Shown here piece by piece: positions 21,982 to 31,718 of a stretch of 64,000 bases of DNA (positions within the stretch are counted from its first letter, which is position 1; every line of letters begins with the position of its first letter). A program made the translations under genes and the position numbers. This stretch comes from Candidatus Enterococcus courvalinii. GTDB taxonomy: Bacteria; Bacillota; Bacilli; Lactobacillales; Enterococcaceae. The stretch is from the NCBI RefSeq assembly GCF_017315945.1, contig NZ_JAFLWI010000002.1, positions 1 to 64,000 on the forward strand, read 5' to 3'. The notes under the pieces were generated by a model. It did no database searches. It was not told where the DNA came from and saw only the letters and a list, made by a program, of their open reading frames with translations.

Positions 21982-24900
21982 ATGCGAAAAATGAAAACCA
22001 TGGATGGGAACACAGCCGCAGCATATATTTCCTATGCGTTTACCGAGTTAGCTGCTATCTATCCAATTACACCAAGTTCAACAATGGCAGAATTAGTCGA
22101 TCAATGGTCGGCAGCAGGAAAGAAAAATCTATTTGGGCAACCAGTTAAAGTTATCGAAATGCAATCAGAAGCCGGCGCTGCTGGTGTGGTTCATGGCTCC
22201 TTAAAAACGGGTGCTTTGACGACTACTTATACAGCATCGCAAGGTTTATTATTGATGATTCCAAACATGTACAAAATAGCTGGTGAATTATTGCCAAGCG
22301 TTTTTCATGTGGCAAGTCGAGCAGTAACGACCAATGCGTTAAATATTTTTGGAGATCATGGCGATGTGATGGCTGCTAGACAAACGGGATTTGCCATGCT
22401 ATCAGAAAGCAGTGTCCAAGAAGTCATGGACTTATCACCGGTTGCACACTTGGCCTCAATCGAAGCAGAAATTCCTTTCATGAATTTTTTTGATGGCTTT
22501 CGAACGAGTCATGAAATCCAAAAAATCGAAGTGTTGGAATATGATGAGTTAGCTCCGTTGATTAATCAAGAAAAATTAGCAAACTTCCGTCAACGGGCAA
22601 TGAATCCAAATCATCCAACAGTTAGTGGAACCAATCAAAATCCAGATATCCATTTTCAACAACGAGAAACGATTAACCAATATTATGAAAAACTTCCGGA
22701 AATCGTTCAAAAATATATGCAAGAAATCAATCAGTTGAGAAATACCAATTATGATTTGGTTACGTATCATGGTGCGGAAGATGCGGAAGAAATCATCATT
22801 TCCATGGGATCTGTTGCTCAGACAATTGAACAGACAGTCGAATATCTAAACAAAAACGGCCGTAAAGTTGGCTTTTTGAATATTCATTTATATCGTCCTT
22901 TCCCAGTTAAAAACTTGCTGGAAAAATTACCAAATACGGTCAAATCAATTGCGGTTCTTGATCGAAGCAAAGAGCCAGGAGCTGGCGGAGAACCATTACT
23001 ACTTGATGTTCAAAGTGTGATGTATGACGCAGAAATACGTCCAACAATTATTGGCGGACGTTATGGTTTGGGTTCAAAAGATGTTACTCCTGATCAAATC
23101 GTAACAGTCTTTGACGAATTACAAAAAGAAAAATCGCAAATGAAAACACGCTTTACGATTGGGATTGTTGATGATGTTACGTACACCTCACTTGAAAAAC
23201 GTGACACACTTGATTTAACGAACCCAACAACGTATCAAGCAAAATTCTGGGGATTTGGCTCAGATGGAACAGTTGGCGCGAATAAATCTGCGATAAAAAT
23301 CATTGGCGATCATACGAATAAGTACGCACAAGGTTATTTTCATTATGATTCTAAAAAATCAGGCGGTTTGACGGTTTCACATCTTCGTTTTGGGGATACA
23401 CCAATCCGTTCGACCTATTTAGTTGAACACGCTGATTTTATCGCTTGCCATACGCCAGCATACTTGCATAGTTATGATTTGGTTAAGGGATTGAAACCTG
23501 GTGGGACGTTCTTATTGAATACGATTTGGAGCGATGCACAACTTGAAACCCATTTACCAACAAAACTAAAAAAATATTTAGCACAAAATGACATTCAGTT
23601 TTATACAATCAATGCAATGAAACTTGCACAAGAAGTAGGTCTTGGTCGCCGAATCAATACAGCAATGGAAACAGCCTTTTTTAAATTAGCCAATATTATT
23701 GATTTTGAAGAGGTCTTGCCAATTTTAAAAGAAGAAGCGCTAAAAAGTTATGGTCATAAATCAATGACGATCGTGGAAAAAAATACGCAAGCGATTGATC
23801 GAACAGTGGAACTTCTTCATAAAGTGACTGTTCCAGAAAGCTGGAAAACCCTTGAATTACCTAAAAAAGTCGCTCGTAAACAGTCAAGCTATGTAGAAGA
23901 AATTCTCGTACCTGTGAATGCGCAAGAAGGCAATGGATTGTCAGTAGGAACATTAGTGCGAAATGGAATGACAGCAGGTGAAATGCCAGTAGGAACAGGT
24001 GCTATTGAGAAGCGTGGCGTAGCGCTTGAAGTTCCTGAATGGATCAGTGATCGTTGTACCATGTGTAATGAATGTGCATTTGTTTGTCCGCATGCAGCAA
24101 TTCGTCCATTCTTAGCAGATGAAGAAGAGATGGAAGAAGCACCGGAAGGGTTCATCGTTCGCGAAATGCGAGGGGCAGATGGACAGAAATATCGGATCCA
24201 AGTTTCTGTGGAAGATTGTACAGGCTGTGGACTCTGTGTTGAAGCTTGCCCTGCTAAAGGAAAAGCATTAGTGATGAAACCTTACGAAGAACAAAAAGAA
24301 CAAGCGGTCAATTGGGCGTTTGCTATGACATTACGTCAAAAAGAAAATCCGGTTAAAGGAAAAAATACTGTGTTATCAACGCAATTCAACCAACCGTTAT
24401 TGGAATTCTCAGGTGCTTGTTCTGGTTGTGGCGAAACACCTTATGTGAAATTATTGACTCAGATGTTTGGAGATCGAATGATGATTGCTAACGCAACAGG
24501 TTGTTCTTCGATTTGGGGTGGGGCATCGCCTGCGTCGCCGTATACGACGAATGAATGTGGTCAAGGGCCAGCTTGGTCAAATTCCTTATTAGAAGATAAT
24601 GCTGAATTTGGTTATGGTATGTTATTGGCTGCGCAAACGCGACGTGAAGCTTTAGCTAAATCGATGAGTGAAGTTTTACCAAAAGTTTCGTCAGAATTAC
24701 GTCGATTGATGGAAGATTGGTTGAATCATTTGTTTGATAGTGAAGGCACACAACAACGGGCGGCAAAACTTCAAGCTGCAATAGAAGAGGAACTTCAAAC
24801 TGTACCAGAGCTAGCAATGATTTATCGCGAAAAAGATTTGTTTGTAAAAAATAGCCAGTGGATGATTGGTGGCGATGGTTGGGCATACGATATTGGTTTT

Positions 24901-25665
24901 GGCGGTATCGATCATGTGATTGCTAGCGGCGCAGATGTCAATATTTTGGTTTTGGACAATGAAGTTTACTCCAATACTGGTGGACAAACATCGAAAGCAA
25001 CACCAGCTTCAGCGATTGCTAAATTTGCTGCCAGCGGGAAATATGCAGCAAAAAAAGATTTAGGTAAAATGGCGATGACTTATAATAATGTTTACGTTGC
25101 ACAAATTGCCTCAGGCGCAAACCAAATGCAAACAATCAAAGCGTTCGAAGAAGCCGAAAAATTCCCTGGACCATCTCTGATTATCGCCTATACACCATGT
25201 ATCACTCATGGCTTGTTTGGTGGGATGAAAGAATCTATCAAGGAAGCAAAAGAAGCTGTCTCTTCAGGTTACTGGTCATTGTATCGTTATAATCCAACTT
25301 TGTTTGAAAAAGGAAAAAATCCAATGACATTGGACTACAAAAAACCAGATTTTTCAACGATGACAGAGTTTATGCGTAAACAAGTTCGTTTTTCTTCGTT
25401 AGAAAACACAAATCCGCTAATGGCTAAAGAACTATTTGAAAAAACTGTGCATGATGCAAAAAATCGCTTTTACAGTTATGCACTGATGTCTGGTGAGTTA
25501 GAAAAAATCAAAGCGAAGTTAGAACCTGAATCGTTTTCGGATAAATCTGAGAAAGAACAAAAAGAAAAACGTGTACGGAAAGAACGGCCTGTTGATCTTG
25601 AAGCACAAGAAAGACGAGCAAAGCGACGCGAAGAACGTACGAAACGTCGGAAAGAACAAGAATGA
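21982..25665 (+). CDS. nifJ: pyruvate:flavodoxin/ferredoxin oxidoreductase
   Basis: A 1227-residue single-chain PFOR. In order: the pyruvate-binding N-terminal domain (AYAFTELAAIYPITPSSTMA), a transketolase-like domain, the gamma domain (near 430-620), a two-cluster ferredoxin domain with CTMCNECAFVCP (about 693) and CTGCGLCVEACP (about 747), and the TPP domain with CSGCGETPY (about 812) and GDGWAYDIGFGG (about 964). It oxidises pyruvate with CoA to acetyl-CoA and CO2, passing electrons to flavodoxin or ferredoxin; it is oxygen-sensitive. After the usual end come about 45 highly charged residues (KRREERTKRRKEQE) with no known function. It is monocistronic. Confidence 0.95.
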   Translation: MRKMKTMDGNTAAAYISYAFTELAAIYPITPSSTMAELVDQWSAAGKKNLFGQPVKVIEMQSEAGAAGVVHGSLKTGALTTTYTASQGLLLMIPNMYKIAGELLPSVFHVASRAVTTNALNIFGDHGDVMAARQTGFAMLSESSVQEVMDLSPVAHLASIEAEIPFMNFFDGFRTSHEIQKIEVLEYDELAPLINQEKLANFRQRAMNPNHPTVSGTNQNPDIHFQQRETINQYYEKLPEIVQKYMQEINQLRNTNYDLVTYHGAEDAEEIIISMGSVAQTIEQTVEYLNKNGRKVGFLNIHLYRPFPVKNLLEKLPNTVKSIAVLDRSKEPGAGGEPLLLDVQSVMYDAEIRPTIIGGRYGLGSKDVTPDQIVTVFDELQKEKSQMKTRFTIGIVDDVTYTSLEKRDTLDLTNPTTYQAKFWGFGSDGTVGANKSAIKIIGDHTNKYAQGYFHYDSKKSGGLTVSHLRFGDTPIRSTYLVEHADFIACHTPAYLHSYDLVKGLKPGGTFLLNTIWSDAQLETHLPTKLKKYLAQNDIQFYTINAMKLAQEVGLGRRINTAMETAFFKLANIIDFEEVLPILKEEALKSYGHKSMTIVEKNTQAIDRTVELLHKVTVPESWKTLELPKKVARKQSSYVEEILVPVNAQEGNGLSVGTLVRNGMTAGEMPVGTGAIEKRGVALEVPEWISDRCTMCNECAFVCPHAAIRPFLADEEEMEEAPEGFIVREMRGADGQKYRIQVSVEDCTGCGLCVEACPAKGKALVMKPYEEQKEQAVNWAFAMTLRQKENPVKGKNTVLSTQFNQPLLEFSGACSGCGETPYVKLLTQMFGDRMMIANATGCSSIWGGASPASPYTTNECGQGPAWSNSLLEDNAEFGYGMLLAAQTRREALAKSMSEVLPKVSSELRRLMEDWLNHLFDSEGTQQRAAKLQAAIEEELQTVPELAMIYREKDLFVKNSQWMIGGDGWAYDIGFGGIDHVIASGADVNILVLDNEVYSNTGGQTSKATPASAIAKFAASGKYAAKKDLGKMAMTYNNVYVAQIASGANQMQTIKAFEEAEKFPGPSLIIAYTPCITHGLFGGMKESIKEAKEAVSSGYWSLYRYNPTLFEKGKNPMTLDYKKPDFSTMTEFMRKQVRFSSLENTNPLMAKELFEKTVHDAKNRFYSYALMSGELEKIKAKLEPESFSDKSEKEQKEKRVRKERPVDLEAQERRAKRREERTKRRKEQE

Positions 25666-25674
25666 TGAAATAAA

Positions 25675-25722
25675 AGATTTGCTAATGACGCCTCAACGGT
25701 GAAAATTAGCAAGTCTTTTTTT
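25675..25722 (+). terminator. terminator of nifJ
   Basis: A 12-bp stem with one mismatch (AGATTTGCTAAT / ATTAGCAAGTCT) followed by TTTTTTT, just past the stop codon. Confidence 0.85.
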
Positions 25723-25809
25723 GACGAGAAAATAAATTGTAACTTTCTTGAAAAAAATGTGTTTTTATCTGGAAAAACGAGGCAGAAAACTCTTTAAAGA
25801 ACAAACATA

Positions 25810-25818
25810 TGATATAAT
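25810..25818 (+). promoter_or_regulatory. cdaA operon promoter, extended -10
   Basis: TGA-TATAAT with TATAAT at 25813-25818. TCTTTA at 25791-25796 is a weak -35 at 16 bases. Confidence 0.55.
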
Positions 25819-25853
25819 AGGAAAGAAATCTCAAAAGAGAAGAGAGGCTTTTT

Positions 25854-26741
25854 ATGTCATTTCAAATCGGGGAACTTTTTAATTTGAATTATTGGCAGCA
25901 AATGCTTTCTGGTGATTTTTTATCACTAAACTTTTTTGTGAACATACTTGATATTCTGGTTGTCTGGTACTTAGTGTACAAGCTGATCCAGCTGCTAAGA
26001 GGAACGAAGGCCATTCAATTGCTAAAGGGAGTTGCAATTTTTATTGTGATTCGGATTTTAGCAGAAATAATTGGACTTCATACGCTATCCTGGTTGATGA
26101 ATCAAGTCATTACCTATGGTGTTATCGCAGCAGTCGTCATTTTCCAACCTGAAATTCGTCGCGGATTGGAGCATCTTGGAAGAAGTTCGCTATTTAAACA
26201 AACGAAGAGTGAACAACAAGAAGATGAAAAAATGATTTTGTCATTCGATAAAGCGATCCAATATATGTCCAAGCGAAAAATTGGTGCATTGGTCACAATC
26301 GAACGTCATACAGGATTAGATGAGTACATTGAAACTGGAATTGCGTTAGATGCAGATATTACGGGGGAATTACTGATTAATATCTTCATTCCAAACACAC
26401 CGCTTCATGATGGGGCCGTTATTGTAAAAGACGGTAAAATTGCAGTGGCTAGCGCATATTTACCTTTATCTGAGAGTATGTTGATCCCGAAAGAGTTTGG
26501 GACTCGTCACCGCGCAGCTGTCGGTATCAGTGAAGTCAGTGATGCGATTACGATCGTTGTCTCTGAAGAAACAGGAGATGTCAGTATCACTTTAGATAAC
26601 GAATTGATTACTGGTTTATCTCAAGAAGAATATTTAGCAATCTTGCGTCGTGAATTGATTGCAGATGAAAAAACAAAGAACAGAAAAAATGTTCTTCAAT
26701 CCTTCCTAGATGGCATGACTAAGGGAGGGGGTCGTAAATGA
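25854..26741 (+). CDS. cdaA: CdaA, membrane diadenylate cyclase
   Basis: A 295-residue protein with about three N-terminal membrane helices (ILDILVVWYLVYKLI; VAIFIVIRILAEII; VITYGVIAAVVIF) and a DisA_N cyclase domain. The catalytic motifs are PLHDGAVIV (about residue 183) and GTRHRAAVGISE (about 214). It makes cyclic di-AMP from two ATP, the messenger for potassium and osmotic balance. It is the first gene of cdaA-cdaR-glmM; its end overlaps cdaR by four bases, so the two are translationally coupled. Confidence 0.96.
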   Translation: MSFQIGELFNLNYWQQMLSGDFLSLNFFVNILDILVVWYLVYKLIQLLRGTKAIQLLKGVAIFIVIRILAEIIGLHTLSWLMNQVITYGVIAAVVIFQPEIRRGLEHLGRSSLFKQTKSEQQEDEKMILSFDKAIQYMSKRKIGALVTIERHTGLDEYIETGIALDADITGELLINIFIPNTPLHDGAVIVKDGKIAVASAYLPLSESMLIPKEFGTRHRAAVGISEVSDAITIVVSEETGDVSITLDNELITGLSQEEYLAILRRELIADEKTKNRKNVLQSFLDGMTKGGGRK

Positions 26742-27877
26742 TCTCAAAAGAAAAAAGAACCAGTATTCTTTATGGATTTATTGCGTTATTGTTTAGTATT
26801 GTTTTGTATTTCAATGCAAACAATCAATCAACCCAAAGTGTCTTATCTGGTTCTGAATCGTACACGCAAACTGTGAGTGACGTGCCTATTCAGTTATCTT
26901 ATGATTCTGAAAAATATTATATTCACGGTTTTGTCACTACGGCAAAAGTGAAACTTACTAGCGCCAATCGCGTTCAGTTAAATGCGGAATCAAATATTGA
27001 TACGCGAACGTTCCGTTTGAGCGCGGATTTAACTAAGTTAAGCGAAGGAACCCATGAAGTTTCACTAAGAGTCAGAAATCTTAGTAGCGCAGTGAATGCA
27101 AAAGTTGAACCAACTACAATCACGGTGACGATTGAAAAAAGGGTGAAAAAAGATTTTGAAGTAACAACAATCTTACCATCTGAAACGACACCTGCAGGTT
27201 ATCAATTGGACACAGTTTCCGAAACACCGGAAAAAGTGACGATTACAACGGGTGATAAAACGTTAACAGAGATCAATCAAGTAGTTGCTCAAGTCAATGC
27301 ATCTGACGTGACAGATGATGGTATCAATAGTAATGTAGCTGTGCAAGCTTTAAACAGTGCAGGAGAAGCGTTAAGTATCATTGCTGATCCAGTCAGTGTA
27401 AAAGTCCAAGCAGATGCAATCAAACCGACAAAAACAGTTCGACTTTACGGAACGCAACAAGGAGTTCGAGCTGAAGGTGTGAAAAGCTATGACTTTAATT
27501 TTTCGAAACTAGAAGCAGAAGTAACGGGAACAAGTGAGCTGTTGGAACAACTGGGAGATAGCATTACCGTTCCAATCGACGTGACAGGAATTACACATCG
27601 CTTGACGAGAGAGTACGAGATACCGGTCAGTGATGGGTTAAGCGTTTCGCCGGAAAAAGTGAGTGTCGAAATCACACCAGTGTTAGAAGAAACGACAAGT
27701 AGGAGTTCGTCTTCACGTTCAGAAGGTACGACAGATCGTTCGTCAACAACACAATCTGGAACAAACACAACGAGAACGACCACACCCTCGACTTCAGATA
27801 CATCGACAAGTTCAGATACACAGACTTCGAGTACTGAAGAATCGACGAATGAAACGGTTGATTCAACCCAAAACTGA
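26738..27877 (+). CDS. cdaR: CdaR, YbbR-domain regulator of CdaA
   Basis: 379 residues: an N-terminal membrane helix (ILYGFIALLFSIVLYF), then several YbbR-type beta domains outside the membrane (about 45-320; repeats such as VSDVPIQLSY, EISV), ending in a Ser/Thr/Glu-rich tail from about 325 of low complexity. CdaR binds CdaA and modulates its activity. The ATG overlaps the cdaA stop (ATGA). The long Ser/Thr tail is more extended than I would expect and may lie in the wall. Confidence 0.93.
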   Translation: MISKEKRTSILYGFIALLFSIVLYFNANNQSTQSVLSGSESYTQTVSDVPIQLSYDSEKYYIHGFVTTAKVKLTSANRVQLNAESNIDTRTFRLSADLTKLSEGTHEVSLRVRNLSSAVNAKVEPTTITVTIEKRVKKDFEVTTILPSETTPAGYQLDTVSETPEKVTITTGDKTLTEINQVVAQVNASDVTDDGINSNVAVQALNSAGEALSIIADPVSVKVQADAIKPTKTVRLYGTQQGVRAEGVKSYDFNFSKLEAEVTGTSELLEQLGDSITVPIDVTGITHRLTREYEIPVSDGLSVSPEKVSVEITPVLEETTSRSSSSRSEGTTDRSSTTQSGTNTTRTTTPSTSDTSTSSDTQTSSTEESTNETVDSTQN

Positions 27878-27946
27878 TGGATGAAAGCGAACAATTGAAT
27901 GGGAAAATTTCTTAGAAAATGAAGTTAAAGGAGCAAGTTAATCGTT

Positions 27947-29302
27947 ATGGGTAAATATTTTGGAACGGACGGTGTCCGTGGAGAAGCAAATAAAGAGTTA
28001 ACACCGGAATTAGCGTTCAAATTAGGACGTTATGGAGGATATGTTTTAAGTCAACACGAAGTTGAAGGAAAACGTCCTCGCGTTTTAGTTGGTCGTGATA
28101 CTCGTATTTCTGGACAAATGCTTGAATCGGCTTTAGTCGCAGGTTTGTTATCAGTAGGGATTGAAGTCTTCCAATTAGGTGTGATCTCAACACCGGGTGT
28201 AGCTTACTTGACTCGTTTGCAAAAAGCAAGCGCTGGGGTAATGATTTCTGCATCACATAACCCTGCACAGGATAATGGCATCAAGTTCTTTGGAGCAGAC
28301 GGATTCAAATTGGTTGATGATCAAGAATTAGAAATCGAAGCTTTGCTTGATGCGCCAACGGATGAGCTACCAAGACCTTCTGCTGAAGGATTAGGAACTG
28401 TCGAAGAATTTCCAGAAGGATTATTGAAGTATTCACAATTTTTAGTCCAAACAATCAATGGTGATTTATCTGGACTGACTGTTTGTGTGGATGCAGCAAA
28501 TGGAGCGACAGCAACTTCTGTCAATCGTTTGTTTGCAGACTTGGAAACTGATTTCTACACAATGGGAACAAAACCAGACGGGTTGAATATCAATGATGGC
28601 GTCGGCTCAACACATCCAGAAAAATTGGCTGAGATGGTTGTTGAAAAAGGTGCAGATGTTGGTTTAGCGTTTGATGGTGATGGTGACCGAATCATTGCGG
28701 TTGATGAATTAGGAAACATTGTTGATGGCGATAAAATCATGTTTATCTGTGCGAAATATTTAGCAGAAAAAAATCGTTTGAAAAAAGATACTATCGTAAC
28801 AACTGTTATGAGTAACTTAGGTTTCCATAAAGCAGTTGAAGGAATCGGTTTGAAAGATGTAATCACTCAAGTGGGTGATCGCTACGTAGTGGAAGAAATG
28901 CGTAAAAATGATTATAACTTTGGTGGCGAACAATCTGGTCACATGATTTTCCTAGATTTTAATACAACTGGTGATGGAATGTTGTCTGGGATTCAATTGT
29001 TGAATATTATGAAACAAACAGGCAAAAAATTATCAGAGCTTGCTAGCGAAGTAACGATTTATCCGCAAAAATTAGTGAACATTCGTGTCAGCGATAAAAA
29101 TGGCGCAATGGATGTTCCTGCAATCAAGGCAGTGATTGATGAAGCAGAGGCTGAAATGAATGGTGAAGGTCGTATCTTAGTTCGTCCTTCAGGGACAGAA
29201 CCGTTGTTGCGTGTCATGGCAGAAGCGCCAACGGATGAAAAAGTGAATTATTATGTTGATAAAATTGCTGCAGTCGTTAAAGCAGAAATTGGGATCGACT
29301 AA
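27947..29302 (+). CDS. glmM: GlmM, phosphoglucosamine mutase
   Basis: A 451-residue phosphohexomutase. [13 protein letters not shown] opens the chain, the phosphoserine loop is [15 protein letters not shown] (about residue 97), the metal loop is DGDGDR (about 243) and the sugar-phosphate loop near the end is [12 protein letters not shown]. It converts glucosamine-6-P to glucosamine-1-P for UDP-GlcNAc. It is in the cdaA-cdaR operon, and GlmM is known to bind and inhibit CdaA in relatives. RBS AAAGGAG is 13 bases from the ATG, slightly far. Confidence 0.97.
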   Translation: MGKYFGTDGVRGEANKELTPELAFKLGRYGGYVLSQHEVEGKRPRVLVGRDTRISGQMLESALVAGLLSVGIEVFQLGVISTPGVAYLTRLQKASAGVMISASHNPAQDNGIKFFGADGFKLVDDQELEIEALLDAPTDELPRPSAEGLGTVEEFPEGLLKYSQFLVQTINGDLSGLTVCVDAANGATATSVNRLFADLETDFYTMGTKPDGLNINDGVGSTHPEKLAEMVVEKGADVGLAFDGDGDRIIAVDELGNIVDGDKIMFICAKYLAEKNRLKKDTIVTTVMSNLGFHKAVEGIGLKDVITQVGDRYVVEEMRKNDYNFGGEQSGHMIFLDFNTTGDGMLSGIQLLNIMKQTGKKLSELASEVTIYPQKLVNIRVSDKNGAMDVPAIKAVIDEAEAEMNGEGRILVRPSGTEPLLRVMAEAPTDEKVNYYVDKIAAVVKAEIGID

Positions 29303-29310
29303 TTGAAAAA

Positions 29311-29345
29311 AAGAGTCAAAGCGGATTTTCGCTTTGGCTCTTTTT
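29311..29345 (+). terminator. terminator of cdaA-cdaR-glmM
   Basis: AAGAGTCAAAGCG pairs with CGCTTTGGCTCTT around a short loop (one G-T and one mismatch) followed by a T run. Confidence 0.8.
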
Positions 29346-29421
29346 CTTGCTGATGTCTTGCCTGAAAGAAACTTCTATACACAAAATGCAAAATAGTTTT
29401 GCTCTTTTGTGCATGATTATC

Positions 29422-29463
29422 AAAAAAGAAGTAGCCGTGAATTTTTCAGGGCTACTTCTTTTT
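29422..29463. terminator. terminator between glmM and glmS
   Basis: AAAAAGAAGTAGCC pairs with GGCTACTTCTTTTT. A and T flanks let it stop glmS transcription from the right and read-through from the left. Confidence 0.85.
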
Positions 29464-29496
29464 GCGTTGATTGGGGAAGGCTAGAATTAGAATACT

Positions 29497-31305
29497 TTAT
29501 TCAACGGTTACAGATTTTGCTAAGTTACGTGGTTTGTCCACGTCGAACCCTCGTAACAAGGTTGCATAATAAGCAAGCAATTGCGTAGGGACAACCGTTG
29601 TTAGCGGCGTGAAGAATGAATGAACGGTTGGTAAGATTAACTGATCCTTTTCTTTTGCTAACGCTTCTGTTGAAATGACTAGCGTGTTTGCACCACGGCT
29701 TTCAACTTCTTTTAAATTTCCGCGAGTGTGAGCACCAGTGATGGGATCACTAATGATTCCAATTACCGGAGTACCTTCTTCAATCAAGGCGATCGTTCCA
29801 TGTTTCAATTCTCCAGCAGCAAAACCTTCTGCTTGGATATAGCTGATTTCTTTTAATTTCAATGCTGCCTCAAGAGAAACGTAATAATCAGAGCCACGTC
29901 CAATATAAAAAGCGTTTCGTGCATCATTCAAGTATACAGTAGCCAGTTGCTCCAAATATTCTTTTTGAGTGATGATTGTTTCCATCGCACTTGCTGCTAA
30001 ACTTAGTTCATGAGCTACATCGAAATCCAAAGAAAGCATGTTTTTATTTTGATCACCAACAGCTTTTGCTAACAATGTTAAAACAGCGATTTGAGCAGTA
30101 TAAGCTTTCGTTGAAGCAACAGCAATTTCTGGCCCAGCATGTAATAAAACAGTGAAGGAGGCTTCTCTTGATAACGTAGATCCAGCTACATTTGTAATTG
30201 TTAACGAAGGAAGCTCAAGCTGATTGATTTTCACTAATACTTGTCGACTGTCAGCGGTCTCGCCACTTTGACTTAGAAAAATGAAAAAGGGTTTTTTAGA
30301 AAGCAAAGGCATATGATAACCAAATTCACTTGCTAAATGGACTTCAACTGGTATTCCTGTCAATGTCTCTAAAGCCTGCTTTCCAGCAAGACCGGCATGG
30401 TAACTAGTACCACAAGCAACGATATAAATACGATCGCTGTCAGCAAGTGTTGTTACTAGTTCTTGGTCAAGTGCAATCTGATTTTCAGCCGTTACATACG
30501 TTTGCGCGATTTTACGCATGATAATCGGTTGTTCATCAATTTCTTTGAGCATGTAATAAGGATAGGTTCCTTTTTCGATATCAGAAGCATCAACTTGTGC
30601 TTCAAAAGAATCACGAGTGATTACGTCTCCTTGGTAATTTTGGATGATTACGTCATTTGCCGTGATAAGAACCATTTCTTGATCTTCGATTTCAACAAAT
30701 GTTTTTGTTTGAGCTAGCATGGCCATTGCATCGCTGGCAATGACGTTGAAGCCGTCGCCTAAACCAATCAATAGAGGACTTTTATTTTTGGCAACATAGA
30801 TGACTTCAGGTGTTGTGCGATCCACTAAACCAAATGCATAAGAACCTTTTGTTAGTTGAAGTGTTTTTAAGAAGGCTTCTTTCGTTGACAATCCATCATT
30901 AGCAAAAACTTCAATTAAATGTGCAATGATTTCTGTATCTGTTTCGCCGATAAATGTATGGTCAGCCAAATACGTTTCCTTCAGTTCTTCAAAATTTTCA
31001 ATCACACCGTTGTGAACCAAAACAAAACGACCGCTTTGAGAAGTATGAGGATGGGCATTTTTTTCTGAAGGGATGCCATGAGTTGCCCAACGTGTATGAC
31101 CAATCCCAATTGTCCCAGTAACTTCTGGTGTTAAGCGATTCTTTAAATTCTGGATTCGTCCTTGTGACTTAATTAAATAATCAGCAGAGTCATTTGCAAC
31201 AAAAATACCGGCAGAGTCATACCCGCGATACTCTAATTTTTCTAATCCATTCACTAATCCAGGAGTAACATTTTCTAATCCAATCATTCCAACAATTCCA
31301 CACAT
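29497..31305 (-). CDS. glmS: GlmS, glucosamine-6-phosphate synthase
   Basis: 602 residues from the ATG at 31305, chosen because the mature enzyme needs Cys directly after Met (MCGIVGMIG) and AGGATG lies upstream. A longer frame from 31356 would run into the ribozyme. The glutaminase domain fills residues 1-220 (RGYDSAG, GHTRWATHG, VHNGVIENF), followed by two SIS isomerase domains (CGTSYHAGLAGK; LSQSGETADS; GRGSDYYV; ELKHGTIALI) and the C-terminal KPRNLAKSVTVE. It makes glucosamine-6-P from fructose-6-P and glutamine. Controlled by a self-cleaving ribozyme in its leader. Confidence 0.97.
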   Translation of the reverse strand: MCGIVGMIGLENVTPGLVNGLEKLEYRGYDSAGIFVANDSADYLIKSQGRIQNLKNRLTPEVTGTIGIGHTRWATHGIPSEKNAHPHTSQSGRFVLVHNGVIENFEELKETYLADHTFIGETDTEIIAHLIEVFANDGLSTKEAFLKTLQLTKGSYAFGLVDRTTPEVIYVAKNKSPLLIGLGDGFNVIASDAMAMLAQTKTFVEIEDQEMVLITANDVIIQNYQGDVITRDSFEAQVDASDIEKGTYPYYMLKEIDEQPIIMRKIAQTYVTAENQIALDQELVTTLADSDRIYIVACGTSYHAGLAGKQALETLTGIPVEVHLASEFGYHMPLLSKKPFFIFLSQSGETADSRQVLVKINQLELPSLTITNVAGSTLSREASFTVLLHAGPEIAVASTKAYTAQIAVLTLLAKAVGDQNKNMLSLDFDVAHELSLAASAMETIITQKEYLEQLATVYLNDARNAFYIGRGSDYYVSLEAALKLKEISYIQAEGFAAGELKHGTIALIEEGTPVIGIISDPITGAHTRGNLKEVESRGANTLVISTEALAKEKDQLILPTVHSFFTPLTTVVPTQLLAYYATLLRGFDVDKPRNLAKSVTVE

Positions 31306-31356
31306 AAAAAAACATCCTACTTTCTTCAATAAATTGTCTGATGTTTCCAACTGCAT

Positions 31357-31492
31357 GAGTATGTTTTTGTTCGATTCTCACAAATCGTTTTTTTCATACT
31401 CTGTAGAGTGCAGCTCCCTAGGGTCACCCGCCGAAACTTTCGATAAACCCTCTCCTCGTCATCTGGTTACCCAGATCTGGCGCTATCCTTAA
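31357..31492 (-). ncRNA. glmS ribozyme
   Basis: The reverse-strand leader matches the glmS ribozyme: AGCGCCAGATCTGG, then GACGAGGAGAGGGTTTATCG, TTTCGGCGGGTGACCC, a P3-type helix (CTGCACTCTACAG region) and the P4 helix GAGTATG/CATACTC. Cleavage is expected between A (31484) and G (31483). In the known system glucosamine-6-P is the cofactor, and cleaved mRNA is degraded, giving product feedback on glmS. Confidence 0.93.
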
Positions 31493-31538
31493 TGGTCTAC
31501 TATTCTCCTTTTTCAAAAAAGTTTTGGAAACATTTAAA

Positions 31539-31568
31539 ATAATAACTTTTATTGGTTATATTTGTCAA
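31539..31568 (-). promoter_or_regulatory. glmS promoter
   Basis: On the reverse strand TTGACA (31563-31568), 18 bases, TATTAT (31539-31544). The predicted transcript start is about 45 bases before the ribozyme cleavage point. Confidence 0.75.
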
Positions 31569-31718
31569 CAAAAATCTTTTTTTGTCTAATTGGTATATAT
31601 CTAATTTTCGTTTTTGGAGAAAGAGCCACCAGAATTTTATCGAAAATTGACTATTATCTTTTCCAGTAGTTCGGTACAATGGAAACAATCATAAATGTCT
31701 AATTTTTAGGAGGAGAAA

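Noticed and set aside
27487-27894. Reverse-strand frame of Val/Ser repeats opposite the end of cdaR
   Set aside because: It mirrors the Ser/Thr-rich tail of CdaR and has no start signals.
29497-31356. A longer GlmS starting 17 codons upstream
   Set aside because: It would translate the end of the ribozyme region, lacks a ribosome binding site and hides the Cys that must follow Met.
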